This document shows positions 35,661-44,125 of a stretch of DNA of 44,125 nucleotides, piece after piece. The notes beneath the pieces were generated by a model. The model was not told the origin of the DNA, ran no database searches, and saw only the letters and a program-made list of their open reading frames with translations. The position numbers were made by a program, and so were the translations under genes. Numbering within the stretch: the first letter of the stretch is position 1; each line of letters opens with the position of its first letter. The DNA comes from an uncultured bacterium (GTDB taxonomy: Bacteria; Patescibacteriota; Minisyncoccia; Phycocordibacterales; UBA9973). The stretch is taken from contig CAIMAO010000006.1 in assembly GCA_903838985.1 (NCBI GenBank), positions 1 to 44,125 of the forward strand, in the 5' to 3' direction.

Positions 35661-35690
35661 AAAAATCCCTAAAATTTAGGGATTTTTTTT
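35661..35690 (+). terminator. Rho-independent terminator after ftsZ
   Basis: AAATCCCTAAAatTTTAGGGATTTTTTTT. Confidence 0.85.
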
Positions 35691-35709
35691 ATTATGATAT
35701 ACTAAATAA

Positions 35710-36636
35710 ATGATCTACGATTTAATAATTATAGGAGGAGGTCCTGCAGGCTCAGCTGCTGCTGTATATGCTGCTCGAAAAAGACTTAAAACCTTATTTA
35801 TAACATCCGAATGGGGTGGTCAATCTGTCGTATCTGAACAGATTTTTAACTGGATAGGAACTACTTCTATCTCTGGAGAAGAACTCGCCAAAAATCTTAA
35901 AAATCATGTTTTAGCTAATGTAGGAGAAAGTTTAGAAGTTAAAGAAGGAAATAAAGTTGAAGTAATCTCAAAAACTGAAGAAATTTTTAAAATAAAACTT
36001 GAAAATAATGATGAATATTCATCTAAAACAATTTTGATAGCTACTGGTAGTAGTAGAAAAAAATTAGAAGTAAAAAATGCAAATAAACTAGAACACAAAG
36101 GCCTTACCTATTGTGCCACTTGTGATGGTCCTCTTTTTGCAGATATGGATGTAGTCGTAGTTGGTGGTGGAAATGCAGCATTTGAATCGGCCTCTCAACT
36201 ACTCGCCTATTGTAAATCTGTCACATTATTACACAGAAGTGAAAAATTCCGTGCAGATGAAGTAACAGTAGAAAAAGTTTTAAAAAATCCTAAAATAAAA
36301 GCATTAAAAAATATTGAAATATTAGAAATAAAAGGTGAAAAATTCGTAGAAGGAATATTGTTTAAAGATAAAATAAGCGGAACAGAAACAGAATTAAAAG
36401 TCTCTGGAATCTTCATTGAAATAGGACAAATTCCAAACACTAATTTTATAAAAAACATTGTCCCCCTAGACGAAGTAGGACGTGTAAAAATAAATCCATT
36501 AAATCAAAAAACAGAAACTCTTGGCGTCTGGGCTGCTGGTGATTGCACTAATATTTTATATCATCAAAATAACATTGCTGCTGGTGATGCTGTCCGTGCA
36601 CTCGAAGATATTTATCTATTTTTGAATACTAAATAA
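35710..36636 (+). CDS. trxB: Thioredoxin reductase (FAD-dependent)
   Basis: DLIIIGGGPAGSAAAVYAARK, LTYCATCDGPLFADMDVVVVGGGNAAFESA, GVWAAGDCTN. Confidence 0.93.
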   Translation: MIYDLIIIGGGPAGSAAAVYAARKRLKTLFITSEWGGQSVVSEQIFNWIGTTSISGEELAKNLKNHVLANVGESLEVKEGNKVEVISKTEEIFKIKLENNDEYSSKTILIATGSSRKKLEVKNANKLEHKGLTYCATCDGPLFADMDVVVVGGGNAAFESASQLLAYCKSVTLLHRSEKFRADEVTVEKVLKNPKIKALKNIEILEIKGEKFVEGILFKDKISGTETELKVSGIFIEIGQIPNTNFIKNIVPLDEVGRVKINPLNQKTETLGVWAAGDCTNILYHQNNIAAGDAVRALEDIYLFLNTK

Positions 36637-36720
36637 AAAAAACTTAAGTTTGACAATTTACCCTTAAGTTGTTATTCTAAATTTGGATAAAAATTTTTAA
36701 TTAAAAAGGAGGTTCTTTTG

Positions 36721-37092
36721 AAAATAAAAAATGAAGCATTGAGATTTGGAATAGGTGGTATTCCAGGAGCAATATTAAATTTAAGTATAATCTCTTTTGT
36801 ACCACAAAATTCCATGTTTTTTGTAGTATTGCTTTACACAATAGCGTTTTTTGTAAGAGAAATTACCAGTTATTTTATCCATAAAAACTGGACTTACAAA
36901 TACAAAAAAAATAAAACGGCTTTGGTATATTCTTACACCACATTGTATCTTTTATTATTAAATACAATAGCTTATTTATTTTTTACTAAGACATTAGGAA
37001 TGAATAAATTCTTGTCTCAAATGACAGTAAACATATTATTTTTCTTCATTAATTTTTTTGAGGTAAAGAAAGTTTTTAAAAATGGCTCGTAA
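36721..37092 (+). CDS. GtrA family membrane protein (start codon uncertain: TTG 36718 or downstream)
   Basis: EALRFGIGGIPGAILNLSII...FFVREITSYFIHKNWTYKYKK...; promoter TTGACA-17-TATTCT upstream. Confidence 0.75.
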   Translation, partial: KIKNEALRFGIGGIPGAILNLSIISFVPQNSMFFVVLLYTIAFFVREITSYFIHKNWTYKYKKNKTALVYSYTTLYLLLLNTIAYLFFTKTLGMNKFLSQMTVNILFFFINFFEVKKVFKNGS

Positions 37093-37122
37093 TTGTAATA
37101 ATACAAATGCGAGCCTTTTCTC
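37084..37122 (+). terminator. Terminator whose 5' stem overlaps the end of the GtrA CDS
   Basis: GGCTCGtaattgtaataatacaaatgCGAGCCTTTTCTC. Confidence 0.65.
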
Positions 37123-37136
37123 ATTTATATATAAAT

Positions 37137-37667
37137 TTATTTAGTTAAAAATCCTAAAATACTATCCCAAGGCAAACTGACTGCTAGTATCACTACGTAA
37201 AGTAATATAAAAGTTAAAGGAATTAATTTTTCTGTCTCTGACAAAGGATTATATTTTTTTCTATCTTTTCCCTTCCCTAACAAATGCCATTCTGTTTCAA
37301 AAAGTGTTATTGGCAACTTTTGTTCTACCGTGTGTATCACTTGAAATTTTGCTTTGTTTAATTGTCTGTATGATTTAATAATTTTATACCAACAATAAGC
37401 AATACTTATTCCAACAAATGGAACTAATAAAAATATCATGTTTGAATTGGGTAAACTTTTTGTTTCAACATATCCCAATATACCTATGATGGCTGTATTG
37501 AGTCCTAAAAAAAATTCATTAGATTTTTGTCGCCTTTCATTTGTGCTATTAAAGACATGCAAATAAATACGATATTGTTCTAGACAATAATCTACATAAG
37601 GGTCTTTACTTTCCCTTATTTTATCGTTATTTCTTGTAAACAATAAATTGTCTATTTCTGGTTCCAT
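37137..37667 (-). CDS. RipA-like octameric membrane protein family
   Basis: DPYVDYCLEQYRIYLHVFNSTNERRQKSNEFFLGLNTAIIGILGYVE...GISIAYCWYKIIKSYRQLNKAKFQVIHTVEQKLPITLFETEW. Confidence 0.7.
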   Translation of the reverse strand: MEPEIDNLLFTRNNDKIRESKDPYVDYCLEQYRIYLHVFNSTNERRQKSNEFFLGLNTAIIGILGYVETKSLPNSNMIFLLVPFVGISIAYCWYKIIKSYRQLNKAKFQVIHTVEQKLPITLFETEWHLLGKGKDRKKYNPLSETEKLIPLTFILLYVVILAVSLPWDSILGFLTK

Positions 37668-37738
37668 GTAAATATTATATCATAAAAAAAATGGCACAAC
37701 TTTGATTGTCCCATTTTTATAAAAATCTATCATATGCA

Positions 37739-37867
37739 CTAATTCCAGTGCCTATTCCAACAAGCTTTTATTTCTTCCCAGTTTCTATATATATAGCTGG
37801 AAATCAATAAAACAATAACGATAATCACATCAATAATGATTTTTGAGACCACAATGAACTCCTTCAT
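37739..37867 (-). CDS. 42-aa single-TM small protein (below ORF-track cutoff)
   Basis: MKEFIVVSKIIIDVIIVIVLLISSYIYRNWEEIKACWNRHWN, followed by hairpin AAATGGGA...TGCCATTTTTTTT. Confidence 0.5.
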   Translation of the reverse strand: MKEFIVVSKIIIDVIIVIVLLISSYIYRNWEEIKACWNRHWN

Positions 37868-38200
37868 TTATTTAATTCTAAAATACCATATATCCTAAAA
37901 TTTGTCTATTATTAACAAAAATCTCTTGCTTTTAAAAATCAAAAGCGATAAACTCTTATTGTGAAAAAGGGAATATAAATCATGCGCCCGTCTGTCTGAA
38001 AAGACTTGACCTATAAAGACTCACAAGATTTATACTGTTCTTTGTTTACTTACTCAAGCCCTTCGTTTGGCCTAAAAATAAAGGACGTCTTTGTACGAAG
38101 ACGCCCTTTTTATTTTATAAAACAAAAAATCTTAAAACTGAGTAATAAAACTGAAAAAACTCCGCAACAATTAAGTTGTCAGAGTTTATATTTCTTTCTT

Positions 38201-38479
38201 CTATCTAATTAGATGAAAGTTATTAATATCCCAATTTGCCATTTCTTGTTCTCTTTCCTCTTCTTCTTCGTCTATATCTTTTCGAGTGTTAAGAAGTTCA
38301 GGAATTAAATCAAGATTTTCAACTGGAAATTTTTTTGAAGCCTCATCCCAATCTTTTTGGGCTGGAGAAAAACTTCTCGTTGAGTTTTCTATGTTGTAGG
38401 AAACAATGACAGTCATGTTACTATCAATAATTTCTTTAACTAAGAAAATTAAGCTAGAAATTCTAATTACTTCAATCAT
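38201..38479 (-). CDS. Hypothetical protein (92 aa)
   Basis: Open frame followed by terminator-like hairpin AACTCTGACAACttaattGTTGCGGAGTTTTTT. Confidence 0.5.
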   Translation of the reverse strand: MIEVIRISSLIFLVKEIIDSNMTVIVSYNIENSTRSFSPAQKDWDEASKKFPVENLDLIPELLNTRKDIDEEEEEREQEMANWDINNFHLIR

Positions 38480-38557
38480 GGTTCTACCCTTTATAATTTT
38501 TTAAGAACTATTTAGTTACTATGTAAGTATAGCATAGTTAAATAGATTTGTCAACTG

Positions 38558-38629
38558 TGACCCTACAGAGAATCGAACTCTGATTACCGCCTTGAAAAGG
38601 CGATGTCCTAACCGTTAGACGATAGGGCC
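38558..38629 (-). tRNA. tRNA-Glu (anticodon TTC)
   Basis: GGCCCTATCGTCTAACGGTTAGGACATCGCCTTTTCAAGGCGGTAATCAGAGTTCGATTCTCTGTAGGGTCA. Confidence 0.92.
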
Positions 38630-38689
38630 AATATGGATATAATATATTATTTTTGAAAAAATGGCAAAAAGTGCTAAATTTAAGGTCAA

Positions 38690-38774
38690 GGAGACGTGGG
38701 TGAGTGGTTGAAACCACCGCTCTCGAAAAGCGGCATACCAAAAGGTATCGGAGGTTCAAATCCTCCCGTCTCCG
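38690..38774 (+). tRNA. tRNA-Ser (anticodon CGA)
   Basis: GGAGACG...CCGCT CTCGAAA AGCGG C ATACCaaaaGGTAT C GGAGGTTCAAATCCTCC CGTCTCC G with long variable arm. Confidence 0.92.
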
Positions 38775-38804
38775 CTTCAAATAAATATTAATAAAAAAGT
38801 TCCA

Positions 38805-39137
38805 TCATCTGATGGAACTTATCTTTACAAAATTACATACACCATCCCAATTTATTATCAAACTGATAAAAATAAAAATTACTATATACATAAAATTCTT
38901 TTGAATTATCTCTTCTATACTTTTAATAGCATCAGAAAGATTTTTATCTTTTTTCTTACAAAAAAACCTTTTTGTTTCTATAAAGGCTTGCGTCAAAAAT
39001 ATTGTAAAAAAAGAAGTTAAAGAACCATGTAATAAAAACTTTTGCAAAAAGAAAAACATTATTTTTCTCCAAATAAAATGTTGTGTGGAAATAACTATAC
39101 CTAAAAACAACATAACATCTTTTGTATATATCGTCAA
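38805..39137 (-). CDS. Hypothetical membrane protein (weak call)
   Basis: Hydrophobic ORF ending inside terminator hairpin AAGTTCCATCAtcTGATGGAACTT (38798-38821). Confidence 0.35.
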   Translation of the reverse strand: MTIYTKDVMLFLGIVISTQHFIWRKIMFFFLQKFLLHGSLTSFFTIFLTQAFIETKRFFCKKKDKNLSDAIKSIEEIIQKNFMYIVIFIFISLIINWDGVCNFVKISSIR

Positions 39138-39241
39138 ATATTCTTCATATATTTTTCATAATTCTATCCCCTATCTTAAAAACTCGTAAAATTTATAAAA
39201 AGTGTTAATATATTCAGATAGCCCTAAGGGGGCTTCTTTTT

Positions 39242-39988
39242 ATGGAAAACTTAAATAAAATTGAAATATTGATATTAGCTGCAGGTAAAGGTAAGAGAAT
39301 GCAAAGTGATTTGCCAAAAGTATTGGTAGAACTAAAAGGCAAACCAATGATAAAGCATATTTTAGAGTCTATTAAAAAAGCATTTCACAAAAAGCCCATA
39401 GCAATAGTCGGACATAAAGCAGAACTCGTAAAATCTGAACTTAAGGATTTGTGTTTTTATGCATTACAAAAAGAGCAACTTGGCACAGGACACGCAGTAG
39501 CTTGTGCTAAAAATATTTGTAAAAAAGCAAAACACATAATAGTCTTGTCTGGAGACCAACCACTCATCACTCCAAAAACAATTAAAAACTTAATGGAAAA
39601 ACATCTGAAATCTAAATCCAAAATAACATTCACAACCACAGAAGTTTCAGATTTTAAAGATTGGAGAAAAGCATTTACTGGCTTCGGAAGGATCTTAAGG
39701 AAAAATGGAGAAGTCGTAGGCATACGTGAATATAAAGATGCAAATGAAAAAGAAAAAGAAATAAAAGAAGTTAATGCTGGATGTTATGCTTTTGATGCAA
39801 AATGGCTTTGGAAAAATCTAGAAAAAATAAAAAATAATAATATACAAAATGAATATTATCTGACAGATCTTTTCAAAATAGCTTCAAAAAATGGAGATTT
39901 GATAGAAACAGTAAAGATTGATTCAAGTGAAGCTTTGGGTGCAAATTCAAAAGAAGAGCTTGAAATATTAGAAAAATTTACTATATAA
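39242..39988 (+). CDS. Nucleotidyltransferase, GlmU N-terminal (UDP-GlcNAc pyrophosphorylase-like)
   Basis: EILILAAGKGKRMQSDLPKVLVELKGKPMIKHILESI...QLGTGHAVACAK...VLSGDQPLITPKTI...EVNAGCYAFDAKWLW; no left-handed beta-helix acetyltransferase domain. Confidence 0.85.
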   Translation: MENLNKIEILILAAGKGKRMQSDLPKVLVELKGKPMIKHILESIKKAFHKKPIAIVGHKAELVKSELKDLCFYALQKEQLGTGHAVACAKNICKKAKHIIVLSGDQPLITPKTIKNLMEKHLKSKSKITFTTTEVSDFKDWRKAFTGFGRILRKNGEVVGIREYKDANEKEKEIKEVNAGCYAFDAKWLWKNLEKIKNNNIQNEYYLTDLFKIASKNGDLIETVKIDSSEALGANSKEELEILEKFTI

Positions 39989-40004
39989 TTAAGCTTGTAT
40001 AAAT

Positions 40005-40077
40005 GCGCGGTTAGCTCAGTTGGTAGAGCGACCCCTTGACGTGGGGTAGGTCACAGGTTCGAATCCTGTATCGCGCA
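40005..40077 (+). tRNA. tRNA-Val (anticodon GAC)
   Basis: GCGCGGT TA GCTCAGTTGGTAGAGC G ACCCC TTGACGT GGGGT AGGTC ACAGGTTCGAATCCTGT ATCGCGC A. Confidence 0.95.
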
Positions 40078-40078
40078 C

Positions 40079-41224
40079 ATGAAAATCTTAAGCATTGAAA
40101 CTTCTTGTGACGACACAGCTATAACCATAATGGAAGCAAAAGGTACTATCGATAAAGCATCTTTTAAGATTTTGGCTAATTCAACAAATTCACAAATAAA
40201 AATTCATGCAGAATATGGAGGTGTGTTCCCTGCTCTAGCAAAAAAAGAACATATAAAAAATTTACCTATTCTTCTGGAACAAGTTTTAAAGAAATCAAAA
40301 TTAGAAAAAAAGAAAAAACCAGTTGATGCCATAGCCGTGACTTATGGACCCGGATTAGAACCATCACTTTGGAGCGGAATAGTTCTTGCTAAAGAATTAG
40401 CACAAAAATGGGATGTCCCTCTTATCCCAGTGAACCACATGGAAGGTCATATTTTATCTGTATTTGCAAAGAAAAATGGCAAATTCAGTATACCTAAGGT
40501 AAATTTACCTATATTATCTTTACTCGTTTCTGGGGGGCACACAGAGCTTATCCTTACGAATAAATGGCTACAATACAAGATAATTGGAGAAACATTAGAT
40601 GATGCAGCTGGAGAAGCCTATGACAAAGTGGCTAGAATGATGGATTTGAAATATCCAGGAGGTCCAAAAATTTCAAAATTAGCTGAAGAAGAGAGAGCAA
40701 AAGAAAAACAATCTTTTTGGGGTGTCTCGCAGGCCGACGGACCGAGAGGCAGCGCTCCGCGAACACGCGGAGACAGCGACCCCAAAAAAATTGGTTTTTC
40801 TTTTGCTCTTCCCCGTCCCATGCTCTACAGTAAAAATTTTGATTTTTCTTTCTCTGGATTAAAAACAGCTGTTCTTTATCTAATTAAAAAAATAGGAAAG
40901 TTAGACGATGAAACAAAATCAAAAATTGCTTTAGAATTTGAAAATGCGGTAATAGACGTTCTCATTTATAAAACAAAAAAAGCAAAAGAAAAATCTAATG
41001 CAAAAACTATAATAGTTGCTGGTGGGGTTGCTTGCAATAAACATTTACAAAGAGAAATGAAAAAGACTTTGGGTAAAGATACAAAATTATTTTTCCCAGA
41101 AAAAGAATTAACAGGAGATAATTCAATAATGATAGGAGTAGCAGGATATTTACAATATATCAAAAATAATAAAAAAGTAATTAAAGCTTCCAATATAAAA
41201 GCTCAGGGTGATTTACGTTTATAA
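40079..41224 (+). CDS. tsaD: tRNA N6-adenosine threonylcarbamoyltransferase TsaD, with in-frame insertion
   Basis: MKILSIETSCDDTAITIME...PVNHMEGHILS...LLVSGGHTELI...GETLDDAAGEAYDKVARMMDLKYPGGPKISKLA...FDFSFSGLKTAV...VAGGVACNKHL. Confidence 0.95.
   Translation: MKILSIETSCDDTAITIMEAKGTIDKASFKILANSTNSQIKIHAEYGGVFPALAKKEHIKNLPILLEQVLKKSKLEKKKKPVDAIAVTYGPGLEPSLWSGIVLAKELAQKWDVPLIPVNHMEGHILSVFAKKNGKFSIPKVNLPILSLLVSGGHTELILTNKWLQYKIIGETLDDAAGEAYDKVARMMDLKYPGGPKISKLAEEERAKEKQSFWGVSQADGPRGSAPRTRGDSDPKKIGFSFALPRPMLYSKNFDFSFSGLKTAVLYLIKKIGKLDDETKSKIALEFENAVIDVLIYKTKKAKEKSNAKTIIVAGGVACNKHLQREMKKTLGKDTKLFFPEKELTGDNSIMIGVAGYLQYIKNNKKVIKASNIKAQGDLRL
40694..40809. repeat. Foldback element F inside tsaD (arms 40694-40723 / 40779-40809; 1 mismatch plus 1 indel)
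   Basis: AGAGCAAAAGAAAAACAATCTTTTTGGGGT ... ACCCCAAAAAAATTGGTTTTTCTTTTGCTCT around a GC-rich 55-nt core with inner hairpin CTCCGCGaacaCGCGGAG. Confidence 0.88.
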
Positions 41225-41225
41225 G

Positions 41226-41262
41226 CCCGCCCGCCTCGCTATGCGAAGCATTGCGGGCAGGT
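41226..41262. repeat. GC-rich intergenic hairpin
   Basis: GCCCGCctcgctatgcgaagcattGCGGGC. Confidence 0.6.
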
Positions 41263-41296
41263 AGAAAACACTTATTTTTTATGATATTATTTAGTA

Positions 41297-43444
41297 ATGG
41301 ATGAGAAATTACTAAAACCATACGACCCAAAAGAAACTGAAAGCAAAATATACAAACTCTGGGAAGAAAGTGGTTTTTTTAACCCTGATAATTCACCTAG
41401 CGACAAAGATGAAACCTTTACAATAATGATGCCTCCACCAAATGTCACAGGAGTACTCCATATGGGACATGCTTTAATGATTACTCTCGAAGACATAATG
41501 ATTCGTTATAAACGAATGCAAGGTTTTAAAACTCTTTGGTTGCCAGGCACAGATCATGCAGCCATAGCTACTCAATCAAAAGTTGAAAAAGAAATTCAAA
41601 AAAAAGAAGGCAAATCTAGACATGACTTAGGACGCGAAGAAATGTTGAAAAGAATAAAAGACTTTGCCCAACAAAGTCACGATACAATCGTATCACAAAT
41701 AAAAGTAATGGGTGCTTCTTGTGATTGGTCACGTGAAGCTTTCACGTTTGATGATAAAAGAAATATCGCCGTCAATACTATGTTCAAAAAAATGTATGAC
41801 GATGGTTTGATATATCGTGGCAATAGAATCGTAAATTGGGATCCAAAAGGCCAAACAACTATTTCTGATGACGAAATAGTTTACGAAGAAAAAACAAGTA
41901 AATTTTATACTTTTAAATATGGTCCATTTGAAATAGCAACAGCAAGACCTGAAACAAAATTTGGTGATAAATATGTTGTGATGCATCCAAAAGATGAAAG
42001 ATATAAAGACTGGAAACATATGCAAAAAATAAAACTAGAATGGATAAATGGGCCAATAGAGGCAACCATTATAAAAGATGAAATGATTGATATGGAATTC
42101 GGTACAGGAGTAATGACTATCACTCCATGGCATTCTCATGAAGACTTCCAACTTGCAGAAAAATACAAATTGGACAAAGAACAAATTATTGATAAATATG
42201 GTAAGCTTCTCTCCGTTGCTGAAGAATTTGCAGGGATGAAAATAACTGATGCTCGTGAAAAAATCGTTGAAAAATTAAAATCGAAAGGATTACTTGTTTC
42301 TGTTGATGAAAATTATGTAAATAGAATAGCTACTGCTGAACGTACAGGTGGTATTATCGAACCTCAAATAATGCTCCAATGGTTTATAAATGTAAATAAA
42401 ATAATAAAAGAACGCAACAACAAAACACTCAAAGATTTAATGCGTGAACCTTTCGAAAAAGACGAAATTAGTATAATCCCAGATTATTTTTCTAAAACTT
42501 ATTTTCACTGGATAGAAAATTTGCGTGATTGGTGTATCTCCCGTCAAATTTGGTATGGACACAGAATCCCTGTTTGGTATAAAAATAATGAGATATTCTG
42601 TGGAATAGAAGCACCAAAGGAAAATGGTTGGAAACAAGATGAAGATACACTAGATACTTGGTTTTCTTCTGGACTTTGGACATTTTCTACATTAGGTTGG
42701 CCAGAAGAAACAAATGATCTTAAAAATTTTCACCCTACAGACATACTTGAAACTGGTTATGAAATACTTTTCTTTTGGGTGGCTAGAATGGTTTTGATGT
42801 CACAATACGCTTTAGGTGAAATACCTTTCAAAAAGGTATTTCTACATGGTACAGTTCGTGATGCAAAAGGTAGAAAAATGTCTAAGTCTTTAAATAATGG
42901 CATAGATCCACTTGATATTGCAGATAAATTTGGCGCTGATGCTGGACGTATGGCTTTGATAGTAGGCACAGCTCCTGGTACAGATAGTAAAATATCAGAA
43001 GAAAAAATAAAAGGTTATAAAAATTTTGCAAATAAAATATGGAATGCAACTCGTTTCGTATTGGAAAATACAAAAGATTTTACTTTACCAGAAAATCCAA
43101 ATTTTGATGAAGAAGATGAAAAATCAATTAAAGAGCTAAAAACATTTATTGAAGAAATTACAAAAGAAATGGATGAATATAAATTTCACATAGTTTCAGA
43201 AAAACTTTATCATTATTTCTGGCATATTTTTGCAGATGTAATTATTGAAAGATCAAAGAAAAAAATAATAGAGAATAAAAACACAGATTCAGCTAAAGCT
43301 GTACTCATTGTTCATTTAAATACTTTACTAAAAGTATTACATCCTTTCATACCATTCGTCACAGAAGAAATTTGGCAAACTATACAAAACAATAAAGAAA
43401 GTAAAAAAATATTAATGGTTGAAAAATGGCCTTCAAATATTTAA
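41297..43444 (+). CDS. valS: Valyl-tRNA synthetase
   Basis: MMPPPNVTGVLHMGHALMITLEDIMIRYKRMQG (HIGH), FLHGTVRDAKGRKMSKSLNNGIDPLD (KMSKS), CISRQIWYGHRIPVWY. Confidence 0.96.
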   Translation: MDEKLLKPYDPKETESKIYKLWEESGFFNPDNSPSDKDETFTIMMPPPNVTGVLHMGHALMITLEDIMIRYKRMQGFKTLWLPGTDHAAIATQSKVEKEIQKKEGKSRHDLGREEMLKRIKDFAQQSHDTIVSQIKVMGASCDWSREAFTFDDKRNIAVNTMFKKMYDDGLIYRGNRIVNWDPKGQTTISDDEIVYEEKTSKFYTFKYGPFEIATARPETKFGDKYVVMHPKDERYKDWKHMQKIKLEWINGPIEATIIKDEMIDMEFGTGVMTITPWHSHEDFQLAEKYKLDKEQIIDKYGKLLSVAEEFAGMKITDAREKIVEKLKSKGLLVSVDENYVNRIATAERTGGIIEPQIMLQWFINVNKIIKERNNKTLKDLMREPFEKDEISIIPDYFSKTYFHWIENLRDWCISRQIWYGHRIPVWYKNNEIFCGIEAPKENGWKQDEDTLDTWFSSGLWTFSTLGWPEETNDLKNFHPTDILETGYEILFFWVARMVLMSQYALGEIPFKKVFLHGTVRDAKGRKMSKSLNNGIDPLDIADKFGADAGRMALIVGTAPGTDSKISEEKIKGYKNFANKIWNATRFVLENTKDFTLPENPNFDEEDEKSIKELKTFIEEITKEMDEYKFHIVSEKLYHYFWHIFADVIIERSKKKIIENKNTDSAKAVLIVHLNTLLKVLHPFIPFVTEEIWQTIQNNKESKKILMVEKWPSNI

Positions 43445-44125
43445 ATGATAACCACTGATCCAAAAATTTTAGGTTTAGCACTTTTAGGAGGACTAGCCCC
43501 TGCCCTATTTTGGCTTTGGTTTTGGCTTCGTGAAGATAAAGAAAAACCAGAACCTAAAGGACTTATTACATCAATATTTATTGTTGGAATGATTACTGTC
43601 GTCTTTGCTATTCCCTTACAAAAATTTGTACAAAATAATGTCTCTTCACACGAATGGCAAATAATAAGCTGGGCAAGTATTGAAGAAATACTAAAATATC
43701 TAGGCGTCGCAGTTATTTTATATAAAACAAATCGTATAGATGAACCAATAGACTGGCCAATATTTTTAATTACTGTTGCGTTAGGATTCGCAGCTCTTGA
43801 AAATACTCTTTTTTTAATAAAACCCCTATCACTAAACCAAACCACCGTAGGATTATTAACTGGCCAACTTAGATTTTTAGGTTCTACACTTCTTCATGCA
43901 GTAGCAACAGGTATCACTGGCATAGCATTAGGTCTTTCCTACTTTATGGGTAAATATATTAAAAAAATATACCTAATTTTGGGACTTACTCTCGCTATCG
44001 CCTTGCATAGTACCTTTAATTTTTTTATAATAGATAATAGCGGAAATAATTTTTTGAAAGTATTAGGTTTCTTGTGGGTCGTCACAATTATAGTTATGTT
44101 ACTTTTTGAGAAATTAAGAAGAATG
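43445..44125 (+). CDS. PrsW family intramembrane metalloprotease (runs off window end)
   Basis: MITTDPKILGLALLGGLAPALFWLWFWLREDKEKPEPKG...ASIEEILKYLGVAVILYK...LGFAALENTLFL...FLGSTLLHAVATGITGIALG...ALHSTFNFFII; ORF track shows only the antisense frame. Confidence 0.87.
   Translation, partial: MITTDPKILGLALLGGLAPALFWLWFWLREDKEKPEPKGLITSIFIVGMITVVFAIPLQKFVQNNVSSHEWQIISWASIEEILKYLGVAVILYKTNRIDEPIDWPIFLITVALGFAALENTLFLIKPLSLNQTTVGLLTGQLRFLGSTLLHAVATGITGIALGLSYFMGKYIKKIYLILGLTLAIALHSTFNFFIIDNSGNNFLKVLGFLWVVTIIVMLLFEKLRRM

Noticed and set aside
38006-38212. 68-aa plus ORF
   Set aside because: Spans a terminator-like hairpin and low-complexity sequence; no family or ribosome-binding signal.
43441-43845. 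134-aa minus ORF
   Set aside because: Antisense to a clear PrsW-family CDS on the plus strand.

Overview
AT-rich 44 kb chromosomal window. Compact gene order, the dcw-type genes, many small proteins and GC-rich mini-repeats suggest a Patescibacteria/CPR (Parcubacteria-like) genome; this lineage call is an inference. Most of the window is housekeeping: rplY, an FAD-linked oxidase, Nudix, class II aldolase, gatB, obg, MYG1, DedA, yqeY, an ExoX-like exonuclease, rmuC, mraZ-rsmH-ftsL-pbp-murF, lysS, greA, rpsU, ybeY, ftsA-ftsZ, trxB, glmU(N), tsaD, valS and prsW.

Five things stand out. (1) A recurrent 'foldback' element: a GC-rich core flanked by long AT-rich inverted arms whose sequence differs at each locus. 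Two intergenic copies share a 45-bp core with one mismatch (2064-2108 and 8511-8555) but have different arms. Structurally similar copies lie in frame inside two protein genes: twice in the FAD-linked oxidase (3108-3199, 3588-3667) and once in tsaD (40694-40809). Further copies are at 8377-8478 and 32385-32509. (2) A ~7.4-kb integrative element (about 13375-20815) between two tRNA-Glu(CTC) copies. It carries a tyrosine recombinase, a ~390-nt candidate structured RNA with its own promoter and terminator, and an AlbA_2/Schlafen-like gene paired with a possible pPIWI-associated/HEPN-like gene. (3) An ECF-like sigma factor readable only through a -1 shift at an A-AAA-AAA heptamer followed by UAA. 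(4) A ~179-nt orphan RNA candidate at 22256-22434 (-). (5) A tRNA-Val(GAC)-tsaD-valS arrangement with tsaD starting 2 nt after the tRNA discriminator base. All calls were made by eye; no homology search or folding software was run.
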